Assembly (NCBI RefSeq): GCF_950101795.1
Contig: NZ_CATNLZ010000032.1
Location: forward strand, 310,001 to 374,000
Length of the DNA: 64,000 nt
Direction: 5' to 3'
Source of the DNA: Nocardioides sp. T2.26MG-1
GTDB lineage: Bacteria; Actinomycetota; Actinomycetes; Propionibacteriales; Nocardioidaceae
Shown here: positions 1 through 7,361 of the stretch, in pieces
How the letters are laid out: each line of letters opens with the position of its first letter
Position numbering within the stretch: position 1 is the stretch's first letter
Notes under the pieces: generated by a model
What the model was told of the DNA's origin: nothing
Databases searched by the model: none
What the model saw: the letters and a program-made list of their open reading frames with translations, nothing else
Made by a program: the position numbers and the translations under genes

Positions 1-225
1 CGTGCACAGCACCTTGCCGAACGGCGAGGCCCCGAACGACGGGTGGTAGTCGATGTAGCAGGACTCCGCGCCCCGCTCGCGGATCATCTGGTGCGCGAGC
101 GCGTCGAGCTCGAGGAGGTTGACGCCGACGTCCGCGCGCTCGGCGAGCGCGGTGAGGACGTCCGCCACGAACCGGCCGGCCGGGCGCATCTGCTCGATCT
201 GGGCAGGGGTGCGGAGCTCGATCAT
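1..225 (-). CDS. map: Methionine aminopeptidase type I (N-terminal fragment)
   Basis: The 75 visible codons start at an ATG at 225 and run off the left edge of the window. The protein opens with the [18 protein letters not shown] type of N-terminus and continues to [19 protein letters not shown]. This is the start of type I methionine aminopeptidases, cytosolic metalloenzymes that remove the initiator Met. The metal-binding residues lie outside the window. The gene is divergent from the clpP pair, so 226-356 carries promoters for both. Family assignment is firm for a fragment; length and completeness cannot be judged. Confidence 0.88.
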   Translation of the reverse strand, partial: MIELRTPAQIEQMRPAGRFVADVLTALAERADVGVNLLELDALAHQMIRERGAESCYIDYHPSFGASPFGKVLCT

Positions 226-299
226 GGAGTGGACCCTATCCAGGGCCACCACGGTCCTCCGCCCAGGTACATCCGCTCGGGTACATCCGCTCAGGGCAG

Positions 300-316
300 A
301 TCTGCCCCGGGCGGAT
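300..316. promoter_or_regulatory. PopR-type operator candidate upstream of clpP
   Basis: The sequence is ATCTGCC-N3-GGCGGAT, a near-perfect palindrome with one arm mismatch, 40 nt before the first clpP start. As I recall it, the Streptomyces PopR site is TTCTGCC-N3-GGCAGAA, which this matches at 11 of 14 arm positions. A perfect 14-bp palindrome, GGGCAGATCTGCCC, overlaps its left arm at 294-307. A 12-bp direct repeat (GTACATCCGCTC) lies at 267-278 and 281-292. Assignment to the regulator at 2391-2705 is inference from the pairing of a PopR-like protein with a clpP3/clpP4-like operon. Confidence 0.5.
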
Positions 317-356
317 CCGCTGGGATCCGCGGCCCGGGGCCCGCAGGCTCGAGGAC

Positions 357-959
357 ATGACCCAGACACCCTCGCTCGCCGGCCTGTCCGCGGCCGACCG
401 GCTGCTGCACCAGCGGATCATCGTCCTCGGCCAGCAGGTCGACGACGACATCGCCAACAAGCTCTGCGCGGAGCTGCTGCTCCTCTCCGCGGAGGACCCG
501 AAGCGCGACATCGCGCTCTACATCAACTCGCCGGGCGGCTCGGTCAGCGCCGGACTCGCCATCTACGACACCATGCGGCTGATCCCCAACGACGTCAGCA
601 CCCTGGCCATGGGGCTGGCAGCCAGCATGGGCCAGTTCCTGCTGTCGGCCGGTACGCCGGGCAAGCGCTACGCGCTCCCGCACTCACGGGTGCTGATGCA
701 CCAGGGCTCGGCGGGCATCGGCGGGACCGCCATCGACATCGAGATCCAGGCAGAGAACCTCGAGCACACCAAGAACGTGATGACGGGGCTGATCGCCGAG
801 CACACCGGCCAGCCGGTCGAGGTGATCGAGCGCGACTCGCTGCGCGACCGGTGGTTCACGGCCGAGGAGGCGCGCGAGTACGGCTTCGTGGACGAGGTGC
901 TCAGCGACGTACGCGCGGTGACCCCCGCACGTCCGACCCCGTCCTTCGGGCTGCGGTGA
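357..959 (+). CDS. clpP: ATP-dependent Clp protease proteolytic subunit (first of a pair)
   Basis: The 200-residue protein is a Clp serine peptidase subunit. It would form a tetradecameric chamber with the next gene product and degrade substrates delivered by ClpX or ClpC ATPases in the cytosol. The triad is intact: Ser90 in GLAASMGQ, His115 in SRVLMHQ and Asp164 in the DSLRDR segment. The length is typical. No clpX or tig lies beside it, and map and a PopR-like regulator flank it. This suggests the conditional clpP3/clpP4-type pair of Streptomyces rather than the essential housekeeping pair. The stop codon overlaps an in-frame GTG of the next gene, indicating translational coupling. Confidence 0.93.
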   Translation: MTQTPSLAGLSAADRLLHQRIIVLGQQVDDDIANKLCAELLLLSAEDPKRDIALYINSPGGSVSAGLAIYDTMRLIPNDVSTLAMGLAASMGQFLLSAGTPGKRYALPHSRVLMHQGSAGIGGTAIDIEIQAENLEHTKNVMTGLIAEHTGQPVEVIERDSLRDRWFTAEEAREYGFVDEVLSDVRAVTPARPTPSFGLR

Positions 960-964
960 CCGCG

Positions 965-1585
965 ATGTCCACCTACACGATCCCCAGCGTCGTCGAGAAG
1001 ACCGTCCGCGGCGAACGCGCGGTCGACATCTACAGCCGGCTGCTCACCGACCGCATCGTCTACATCGGCACCGAGATCGACGACGGCGTCGCCAACGTCG
1101 TCATCGCCCAGCTGCTGCACCTGGAGTCCGAGAGCCCCGACCAGCCGATCAGCCTCTACCTCAACTCCCCGGGCGGATCGGTGACCGCGATGCTCGCGAT
1201 CTACGACACCATGCAGTTCATCCGCTCACCCGTCGGTACGACGTGCGTCGGCCAGGCAGCGTCGTCCGCGGCGGTGCTGCTCGCCGCCGGCGCGCCGGGC
1301 AGCCGCACCGTGCTGCCGCGGGCCCGGGTGGTGCTGCACCAGCCCTCCGGCGGCGGCCAGGGGACGCTGCCCGACCTCGCGCTGCAGGCCAAGGAGATCG
1401 TCCGGCTGCGCGCGGAGATGGAGGAGATCCTCTCCCACCACACCGGCCAGAGCGTCGAGCAGCTGCGGGAGGACACCGACCGCGACCTGATCCTCTCCGC
1501 ACAGCAGGCCGTCGACTACGGGCTGGCCGACGTGGTGCTCGACAGCCGCAAGGTCGCCACCGAGCTGAGGAACAAGGGGGCCTGA
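965..1585 (+). CDS. clpP: ATP-dependent Clp protease proteolytic subunit (second of a pair)
   Basis: This 206-residue Clp peptidase subunit follows the first by 5 nt and is clearly co-transcribed. The triad is present: Ser100 in GQAASSAA, His125 in VVLHQPS and Asp174 in DTDRDL. A longer N-terminus than in the first copy ([18 protein letters not shown]) resembles the propeptide region of ClpP2/ClpP4 types. The ATG at 965 is preferred; an in-frame GTG at 956 overlaps the upstream stop and would add three residues. Actinobacterial ClpP pairs usually work as hetero-complexes, so this one is probably needed for the activity of the first. The sequence alone cannot tell which ATPase docks. Confidence 0.93.
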   Translation: MSTYTIPSVVEKTVRGERAVDIYSRLLTDRIVYIGTEIDDGVANVVIAQLLHLESESPDQPISLYLNSPGGSVTAMLAIYDTMQFIRSPVGTTCVGQAASSAAVLLAAGAPGSRTVLPRARVVLHQPSGGGQGTLPDLALQAKEIVRLRAEMEEILSHHTGQSVEQLREDTDRDLILSAQQAVDYGLADVVLDSRKVATELRNKGA

Positions 1586-1603
1586 CCCGGGGTTGGGCCC
1601 GAC

Positions 1604-2383
1604 ATGAGCGAACTCGTGAACCGCGTCATCACGTCCCTGCGCACCAACCACGACACGCTCGTGGCGGTGCTGCCCAACCTCACCGACGACCACCTGACCG
1701 GGCCGAGCGGTGCCTCGGAGTGGACCATCGCGCAGGTCCTGTCGCACCTCGGCAGCGGCGCGGAGATCTTCGCGAAGCCGCTCGCCCGGGCGGCCGGCCG
1801 GCCGTTCGAGGAGGAGGACAACCAGGCGGTCTGGGCGCGGTGGGACGCGGCAAGCCCGATCGACCAGGCCGCGGGCTTCGTCGAGCACGACGGCGCCGTC
1901 CTCGAGACCGTCGAGTCGCTGACCCCGGAGCAGCGCGACTCGCTGCTGATCGACCTGGGCTTCCTGCCCGAGCCGGTGCCGCTGGTGGTCGCGCTCGGCA
2001 TGCGGCTCAACGAGGTCGCGGCGCACGCCTGGGACGTCCGGGTCGGTCTGGACCCCAACGCGGGCCTCGACCCGGAGTCCGCGCAGCTGCTGGTCGAGCT
2101 GTACGACGGGCCGCTGGCGTTCCTGCTCGGATTCTCCGCCAAGCCCGAGCTGCTCGCCGATCCGGCCCGCGTCACGATCCCGGGCGGCGGGCTGGTCGTG
2201 ACCGACCAGGTCGCGGTGACGAGCGCCGAGCCGGCCGATGCCACGGCGACGTTCGAAGGCCCGCAGGAGGCCGCGGTGCGGCTGCTGACCGGGCGGCTGA
2301 AGCCGGAGTACACCCCCGAGGACGTGCAGGTCACCGGCAACGTGACCCTCGACGACCTGCGGAAGGTCTTCCCGGGCTACTGA
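1604..2383 (+). CDS. Maleylpyruvate isomerase/DinB-like mycothiol-dependent family protein
   Basis: The 259-residue protein begins with a four-helix DinB/MDMPI domain: SEWTIAQVLSHLGSG near residue 48 and RLNEVAAHAWDVRVGLD near 145-160 give the His, Glu and His metal ligands typical of mycothiol-dependent enzymes. A C-terminal sterol-carrier-like region ends in NVTLDDLRKVFPGY. Family members use mycothiol as cofactor for isomerisation or detoxification, but most are uncharacterised, so the substrate is unknown. The gene follows the clpP pair by 18 nt on the same strand and may be read with it. It converges on the regulator at 2391-2705. Confidence 0.8.
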   Translation: MSELVNRVITSLRTNHDTLVAVLPNLTDDHLTGPSGASEWTIAQVLSHLGSGAEIFAKPLARAAGRPFEEEDNQAVWARWDAASPIDQAAGFVEHDGAVLETVESLTPEQRDSLLIDLGFLPEPVPLVVALGMRLNEVAAHAWDVRVGLDPNAGLDPESAQLLVELYDGPLAFLLGFSAKPELLADPARVTIPGGGLVVTDQVAVTSAEPADATATFEGPQEAAVRLLTGRLKPEYTPEDVQVTGNVTLDDLRKVFPGY

Positions 2384-2390
2384 CCCGGCG

Positions 2391-2705
2391 TCACGCCGCG
2401 AGGCAGACCGGCCCCGAGATCCGGGTCAGCCGGCGGCTGACCCGCGACGTCAGGTCCACCAGCCGCAGCCCGAGCGCGCCGGCGACCGCGCCGAGCACCT
2501 CGGAGCTCGGCTCCTTGCGGCCGCGCTCGACCTCGGAGAGGTACTGCGTGGAGACGCCGGCCTCGCCGGCGACGTCGGCGAGCGTGCGGCCCGCCGTACG
2601 CCGTTCCTCGCGCAGCTCATGCCCCACGGCCTCCCGCCAGAGCGGCTCGGGCTCGGGCGCGGGGGAGCGCTGCGGCGGGACCGGGAATGCGACGACGTCA
2701 CCCAT
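2391..2705 (-). CDS. popR: XRE-family clp gene regulator, PopR/ClgR type, with C-terminal LAA
   Basis: The 104-residue protein has one helix-turn-helix at about residues 29-85 (LREERRTAGRTLADVAGEAG, then VSTQYLSEVERGRKEPSSE). This is the signature of actinobacterial ClgR/PopR activators of clp genes. The protein ends in CLAA, so its last three residues equal the end of an SsrA tag, and I recall that Streptomyces PopR is itself degraded by ClpP through a C-terminal alanine pair. A TAGAGT -10 box at 2717-2712 lies six bases before the ATG, so the mRNA is probably leaderless. The nearby clpP pair and the 300-316 palindrome make it the likely clpP activator. The symbol is tentative. Confidence 0.72.
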   Translation of the reverse strand: MGDVVAFPVPPQRSPAPEPEPLWREAVGHELREERRTAGRTLADVAGEAGVSTQYLSEVERGRKEPSSEVLGAVAGALGLRLVDLTSRVSRRLTRISGPVCLAA

Positions 2706-2720
2706 GGCCCGACTCTAGCC

Positions 2721-2769
2721 GGGTCGTCCGCCTGAGGTGGTCCATAGAGGTGCGAGAGGCGGACGACCC
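2721..2769 (-). terminator. 13-bp inverted repeat after ltp3
   Basis: The perfect arms GGGTCGTCCGCCT (2721-2733) and AGGCGGACGACCC (2757-2769) enclose a 23-nt loop between the ltp3 stop at 2780 and the popR start at 2705. In the transcript coming from ltp3 this would form a strong GC hairpin without a U-tract, as is usual for actinobacterial terminators. Its left arm reaches close to the popR -10 box, so it could instead be an operator. Confidence 0.5.
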
Positions 2770-2779
2770 GTCAGGGCCC

Positions 2780-3946
2780 TCAGTTCGCGGGCTTCTCGGA
2801 GCCGACCACCCACATCGCGAAGAACTGCGATCCGCCGCCGTACGCGTGGCCGAGCGCCCTGCGGGCGCCGTCGACCTGGTGCTCCCCGGCGGCGCCGCGC
2901 ACCTGGAGCGCGGCCTCGCCGAAGCGCAGCATGCCCGACGCTCCGATCGGGTTCGAGGAGAGCACGCCGCCGGAGCAGTTGACCGGGATCTTGCCGTCCA
3001 TCGCCGTCGCGCCGGATTCGGAGAGCCGCCAGCCGCCGCCGTTGGCCTCGGCGAACCCGAGCGACTCCAGCCACATCGGCTCGAACCACGAGAACGGCAC
3101 GTAGATCTCGGCCGCGTCGATCTCCTCGATCGGGTTGGTGATGCCGGCCTGCTTCCAGAGCGCGGCCGCCGCGTCGCGCGAGGCCTGCGGGTTGACCTGG
3201 TCGCGCTCGGCGGCGGTGGTCGCCTCGGAGCGCATCACGGTGCCGTGGATCCACGCCGGGTTGGCCGACGCACGCGCGGTGTCCTCGTCGACGATCACCA
3301 GCGCGCAGGCGCCGTCGGAGGACGGGCAGGTCTCGTCGTACCGGATCGGGTCCCACAGCATCTGCGACGCCAGCACCGACTCGACGGTGGTGTCTGGGTT
3401 GCGCAGGTGCGCGTAGGGGTTCTTCAGCGCGTTGCGCCGGTCCTTGGCGGCGACGATCGCGCCGACGTGCGTGGGCGCCTCGGAGCGGCGGATGTAGGAG
3501 CGCACGTGCGGGGCGAAGTAGCCGCCGGCGCCGGCGTGCACCGGCATGTTGAACGGCAGCGGCACCGACAGCGCCCACATCGCGTTGGACTCCGACTGCT
3601 TCTCGTAGGCGACCGTGAGCACCCGTTTGTGCACGCCGGCCTGCACGAGCGAGGACGCGACGATCGCGGTGGAGCCGCCGACCGAACCGGCCGTGTGCAC
3701 GCGCAGCAGCGGCTTGCCCGCGGCCCCGAGCGACTCGGCGAGGAACAGCTCGGGCATCATCACGCCCTCGAACAGGTCGGGCGCCTTGCCGACGACGATC
3801 GCGTCGATGTCGTCGAGGGTCAGGTTCGCGTCGAGCAGGGCCCGGTCGATCGCCTCGCGGCAGAGGCCGGCCATCGAGACGTCCTCGCGCTTGGCCCGGT
3901 GGTGGGTCTGGCCGACCCCGACCACGGCTGCGGGCTGCTTGGCCAT
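2780..3946 (-). CDS. ltp3: Thiolase-like lipid-transfer protein (Ltp3/Rv3523 type)
   Basis: The 388-residue thiolase-fold protein starts MAKQPAAVVGVGQTHH and continues through HTAGSVGGSTAIVASSLVQA, CPSSDGACALVIVDED and a C-terminal NCSGGVLSSNPIGASGM segment. These are marks of SCP-x/Ltp-type thiolases. Related Ltp proteins act as acyl-CoA aldolases or thiolases in sterol side-chain breakdown. The order F420 oxidoreductase (divergent), DUF35 protein, two thiolases matches Rv3520c-Rv3521-Rv3522-Rv3523 in M. tuberculosis, and this gene sits in the Rv3523 position. Its ATG overlaps the upstream TGA by one base (TGATG), so the two thiolases are coupled. Regulation is presumably from the KstR site at 6047-6062. 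Confidence 0.82.
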   Translation of the reverse strand: MAKQPAAVVGVGQTHHRAKREDVSMAGLCREAIDRALLDANLTLDDIDAIVVGKAPDLFEGVMMPELFLAESLGAAGKPLLRVHTAGSVGGSTAIVASSLVQAGVHKRVLTVAYEKQSESNAMWALSVPLPFNMPVHAGAGGYFAPHVRSYIRRSEAPTHVGAIVAAKDRRNALKNPYAHLRNPDTTVESVLASQMLWDPIRYDETCPSSDGACALVIVDEDTARASANPAWIHGTVMRSEATTAAERDQVNPQASRDAAAALWKQAGITNPIEEIDAAEIYVPFSWFEPMWLESLGFAEANGGGWRLSESGATAMDGKIPVNCSGGVLSSNPIGASGMLRFGEAALQVRGAAGEHQVDGARRALGHAYGGGSQFFAMWVVGSEKPAN

Positions 3947-4998
3947 CAGATGTTTCCTTCCAGGACGCAGAGCAGGTTCTGCTGCAGGGCGGGGCCGGAC
4001 GTCGCGTGCCCGACGGCCTTGGACACCTCGCCGGACCAGATCCGGCTGGCGGCCTCGCCGATGCGGATCCCGCCGCCGGAGAACATCGGGTTGCTGGTGA
4101 GCGCACCGCCGGACGGGTTGATGCGCACGTCCTCCGCGAGTCCCAGCTCGCGGCGCAGGATCAGCTCCTGGTGGCTGAACGGCGCGTGCAGCTCGGCGAG
4201 CTCGACGCCGCCCAGGTCGACCGCGGCCGCGGCCCGCGCCGCGGACGGTGCCCGGGTCAGGTCGCGGGTGCCCATGCTGATCGGGTCGACGCTGTGGGCG
4301 AGGCCGCTGATCCACGCCGGCCGGTCGCGGACCTCGCGGGCCTGGTCACCGGCCGCCAGCACGATGGCCGCGGCGCCGTCCGTGACGGGCGAGCAGTCGT
4401 GCTTGCGCAGCGGGTCGGCGTAGACGGGACGGGACAGCAGCTCCTCGACCGACGAGCCGCCCTTGCGGATGGAGTACTCGTTCTTCTCCGCGTCCGTCAG
4501 CGACCGGTTGGCGACCTCCGCCATCGCCCGCTCGTCCCACGCGCCGGCGTCGATGCCGGCGCGCGCCTGCACGCCCGCGAGCGAGACCGTGTCGGGCCAG
4601 AGCGGGGTCATCGTGTACGGGTCGAGCTGGAGCGCGAGGGTGCGCCGCAGCACGCCGGCCGAGGCCTTGCCGAAGGCGTAGACGAGCGCGGTGTCCACCT
4701 CGCCGGTCTGGATCTTCAGCCAGGCCTCGTACATCGCCCACGCCAGGTCCATCTCGACGTGGGACTCGTTGACCGGCGGGATCACCCCGATCGCGTCGAC
4801 GGCCTGGACGAACGAGAACGACCGCCCGGCCAGGTAGTCGGACGACCCCGAGCACCAGAACCCGATGTCGCGCCGGGTCCAGCCGGTCTGCTCGTAGCAC
4901 TCCGCGAACAGCGGGACCAGCAGCTCCACGCAGGTCGGGGAACCGTCGAACTCTGCCATCTGTCGCTGGGCGAACCCGACGACCGCAACGTCTCTCAT
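3946..4998 (-). CDS. ltp4: Thiolase-like lipid-transfer protein (Ltp4/Rv3522 type)
   Basis: The 350-residue thiolase-family protein starts MRDVAVVGFAQRQMAEF and has the C-terminal NPSGGALTSNPMFSGGG motif with a following GHATSGPALQQN segment. It is shorter than the next protein and about the size expected for Rv3522. Two different Ltp thiolases beside a DUF35 protein suggest a heteromeric complex, as known for steroid aldolases in which the DUF35 partner stabilises the thiolase-fold subunit. The catalysed step (thiolysis or retro-aldol) cannot be set from sequence. The ATG at 4998 follows the DUF35 stop by 31 bases. Confidence 0.82.
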   Translation of the reverse strand: MRDVAVVGFAQRQMAEFDGSPTCVELLVPLFAECYEQTGWTRRDIGFWCSGSSDYLAGRSFSFVQAVDAIGVIPPVNESHVEMDLAWAMYEAWLKIQTGEVDTALVYAFGKASAGVLRRTLALQLDPYTMTPLWPDTVSLAGVQARAGIDAGAWDERAMAEVANRSLTDAEKNEYSIRKGGSSVEELLSRPVYADPLRKHDCSPVTDGAAAIVLAAGDQAREVRDRPAWISGLAHSVDPISMGTRDLTRAPSAARAAAAVDLGGVELAELHAPFSHQELILRRELGLAEDVRINPSGGALTSNPMFSGGGIRIGEAASRIWSGEVSKAVGHATSGPALQQNLLCVLEGNI

Positions 4999-5029
4999 CT
5001 CGTGCCTCTCAGTTCCAGCCGGGTCCGCG

Positions 5030-6037
5030 TCACAAGTGGTCCCGGTAGGTGTCGTAGTCGGCGTCGGGCTCGCCGGTGGGCTCGAAGTGGTCGATGTTCT
5101 CCAGCGAGTAGGTCCACTCCGCCTCCGGCTTCCACACCGCCTTGACCCGCATGCCCATCCGCACCTCGGCCGCCGGGACACCGAGGATCAGGTGCAGCAC
5201 GGCGATGTCCGCGCCGTCGAGCAGGACGTACGCCGAGACGTACGGCGGGGTGATCTTCTGCCCCAGGAACGGCACGTTGACGATGCAGAACGTCGTGATG
5301 GTGCCGGTCTGCGACACCTCGACCTCCTCCGCCGTCGGCGTGCCGTCGGCCGGGCAGGCGCTGCGCGGCGGGACATAGACCTTCTGGCAGGTCGGGCAGC
5401 GCTGGCCGAGGATCCGGCCCTGGTTGAGGCCCCGGTAGAAGGCGCTCTCCTCGGGGGACGCGGCGTAGATGTAGTCGAGCGACACGGGGGTGATGACTCC
5501 GCTGACGTCGGCGGATCTCGACTGCTCCGTCGCAGCCTCGTTCCTCGGCTGCGGTCGCGCTCGATCTGGCCCGGGCTCGCTGGGCTCGACTCCGTCGAGT
5601 CCAGCGACGGGCTCAAAGCACGCGAGGTCCGTGATCGCCCCGACCCGCTCCTCGGCCCACCGCACCCGCACCCGCATCCCGGTCGAGACCTGGTCGGGGG
5701 AGGAGGCGTCGAGCGCGTGCAGCATCGGGGTGTCGGCGCCGTCCAGCGTCACGAGCGCCCAGGCGAACGGCCGGTCGAACGGCTGGCCCTTCACCGGCTC
5801 CGGCACCCACGACCACGAGGTGACGGTGCCGGTCGCCGCGACGTCGACGAACTCGGTGAGCGGCTCGTGGGTCACCGGGTCGAACTCCGGGGGCGGGACG
5901 ACGACCCGGCCGTCCGAGGTGCGGCCGCCGACGATCTGCCCGTCGCGCAGGCCGGTGAAGAAGCGTCCGAGAACCGGACCCGTCGAGCGGGTGTAGTCGA
6001 ACGCTACGGTGACCGGTGCTGACAGTGTTCGTGTCAT
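5030..6037 (-). CDS. Tandem DUF35/OB-fold acyl-CoA-binding protein (Rv3521 type)
   Basis: The 335-residue protein carries two DUF35 units. The first (about 20-150) has lost its zinc ribbon. The second (about 185-325) keeps CPTCQKVYVPPRSACP as a four-residue zinc site followed by an OB-fold. DUF35 proteins partner thiolase-like enzymes of sterol side-chain breakdown, and this gene leads the operon containing two of them, as Rv3521 does. The linker between the units (about 150-180) is coded by palindrome-rich, repeat-like DNA. The ATG at 6037 lies six bases after a TAGTTT -10 box on this strand, directly beside the KstR palindrome, so the mRNA is probably leaderless. Confidence 0.83.
   Translation of the reverse strand: MTRTLSAPVTVAFDYTRSTGPVLGRFFTGLRDGQIVGGRTSDGRVVVPPPEFDPVTHEPLTEFVDVAATGTVTSWSWVPEPVKGQPFDRPFAWALVTLDGADTPMLHALDASSPDQVSTGMRVRVRWAEERVGAITDLACFEPVAGLDGVEPSEPGPDRARPQPRNEAATEQSRSADVSGVITPVSLDYIYAASPEESAFYRGLNQGRILGQRCPTCQKVYVPPRSACPADGTPTAEEVEVSQTGTITTFCIVNVPFLGQKITPPYVSAYVLLDGADIAVLHLILGVPAAEVRMGMRVKAVWKPEAEWTYSLENIDHFEPTGEPDADYDTYRDHL
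5531..5599. repeat. REP-like palindromic segment inside the DUF35 coding region
   Basis: Two stem-loops lie close together: CGCAGCC-N9-GGCTGCG at 5531-5553 and CTCGAC-TCC-GTCGAG at 5585-5599. They code for the low-complexity linker between the two DUF35 domains. Paired short palindromes of this kind are usual in intergenic REP elements, so insertion of such an element in frame is a reasonable reading. I cannot show other copies in this window. Confidence 0.4.
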
Positions 6038-6046
6038 GGTCTGAAA

Positions 6047-6062
6047 CTAGAACACGTTCTAG
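6047..6062. promoter_or_regulatory. KstR-type operator between ltp operon and F420 oxidoreductase
   Basis: CTAGAACACGTTCTAG is a perfect 16-bp palindrome containing TNNAACNNGTTNNA, the recognised KstR motif of mycobacteria and rhodococci. On the minus strand it runs into a TAGTTT -10 box with the DUF35 ATG six bases later. On the plus strand its edge forms a TAGGAT -10 box (6060-6065) with a 27-nt leader to the gene at 6099. One repressor dimer could therefore silence both divergent promoters. Confidence 0.82.
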
Positions 6063-6098
6063 GATCGGGCAAGCCAACCGCACGACAGGAGAGACCGG

Positions 6099-7157
6099 AT
6101 GAAGCTCGGACTGCAGCTCGGCTACTGGGGCGCGCAGCCTCCGCAGGGGGTCGGCGAGCTGGTCGCCGCCGCCGAGGACGCCGGCTTCGACGCGGTGTTC
6201 ACCGCCGAGGCCTGGGGGTCCGACGCCTTCACGCCGCTGGCGTGGTGGGGGCGCGAGACCTCCCGCCTCCGCCTCGGCACCTCGATCGTGCAGATGTCCG
6301 GCCGGGCGCCGACCTCGATCGCGATGCACGCCCTGACGCTCGATCACCTCTCCGGCGGCCGGGTCGTGCTGGGCATGGGCGTCAGTGGACCCCAGGTCGT
6401 CGAGGGGTGGTACGGCCAGCCGTTCGAGAAGCCGCTGGCCCGCACCCGCGAGGTCGTCGAGATCATCCGCAAGGTGCTGGCCCGCGAGCGGGCCGTCACC
6501 AACGACGGCCCGCACTACCCGCTGCCCTACCGCGGCCCGGGCTCGGTCGGGCTCGGCAAGCCGCTGAAGCCGATCGTGCACCCGCTGCGCGCGGACATCC
6601 CGATCTGGCTCGGCGCCGAGGGCCCCAAGAACGTCGCGCAGACGGCCGAGATCGCCGACGGGTGGATCCCGATCTTCTACACGCCCAAGTCCGCGGCGAT
6701 GTACCGGCCGTGGCTCGAGGAGGGGTTCGCGCGACCGGGCGCCCGCCACTCCGCCCCCTGGGGCGGCGGCTCCGGCTTCGAGATCGCGGCCACCTGCCAC
6801 CTCCAGGTCGTCTCCGGGGCGGAGGAGAAGCGGGCCGTGCTCGACGCGATGCGGCCGTTCGTGTCGCTCTACATGGGCGGGATGGGCGCCAAGGAGGCGA
6901 ACTTCCACAACCAGGTGTTCGTCCGGATGGGCTACGCCGACCTCGCCGCCGAGGTGCAGGAGCTCTACCTGACGGGGGAGAAGGACCGCGCGACCGCGTT
7001 GATCCCCGACGAGCTCGTCGACGACATGCACATCATCGGCACCGCCGGCGAGGTGCGCGAGAAGGTCGCGCAGTGGGAGGAGACCGGAGTGACCACGCTG
7101 ATGCTCAGCCTCGGCTCGCCGGACGAGGTGCGATCCGTCGCGGAGCTGCTGGCCTGA
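6099..7157 (+). CDS. LLM-class F420-dependent oxidoreductase (Rv3520c type)
   Basis: The 352-residue TIM-barrel protein starts MKLGLQLGYWGAQPPQG and includes FTAEAWGSDAFTPLAWWG, LTLDHLSGGRVVLGMGVSGP and IPDELVDDMHIIGTA. These are typical of luciferase-like oxidoreductases that use deazaflavin F420. The sequence reads as an orthologue of Rv3520c, a KstR-controlled gene in M. tuberculosis, and it has the same divergent neighbour set. Its substrate is presumably a sterol-derived intermediate. An AGGAGAG ribosome site at 6088-6094 supports the ATG at 6099. It is cytosolic, of normal length and without visible defects. Confidence 0.88.
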   Translation: MKLGLQLGYWGAQPPQGVGELVAAAEDAGFDAVFTAEAWGSDAFTPLAWWGRETSRLRLGTSIVQMSGRAPTSIAMHALTLDHLSGGRVVLGMGVSGPQVVEGWYGQPFEKPLARTREVVEIIRKVLARERAVTNDGPHYPLPYRGPGSVGLGKPLKPIVHPLRADIPIWLGAEGPKNVAQTAEIADGWIPIFYTPKSAAMYRPWLEEGFARPGARHSAPWGGGSGFEIAATCHLQVVSGAEEKRAVLDAMRPFVSLYMGGMGAKEANFHNQVFVRMGYADLAAEVQELYLTGEKDRATALIPDELVDDMHIIGTAGEVREKVAQWEETGVTTLMLSLGSPDEVRSVAELLA

Positions 7158-7336
7158 CGGCCGTCGCGAGCGGCCGGGCTGTCCAGGTTTGTCCGGGAAC
7201 CGGTCGCGAGCCGGGAATCCGGCGTCGCGGTCGCTGCGGTCGGCTGGAATTGGACGGCCCGGTCGGACCCACGGGGGAGGTCCAGCCGGGACATCACCCG
7301 TCGCGCGGACGAGGGCGGACGAGGATTGCCCCCACG

Positions 7337-7350
7337 TAGAACACGTTCTA
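7337..7350 (+). promoter_or_regulatory. KstR-type operator with overlapping leaderless promoter (fadD8)
   Basis: TAGAACACGTTCTA matches the KstR motif at all defined positions. The last two bases begin a TAGTCT -10 box (7349-7354), followed by seven bases and then the ATG at 7362. Transcription is therefore expected to start at the start codon. The arrangement matches that at 21212-21237, including the same TAGTCT box and spacing. Confidence 0.82.
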
Positions 7351-7361
7351 GTCTCGGGCCC

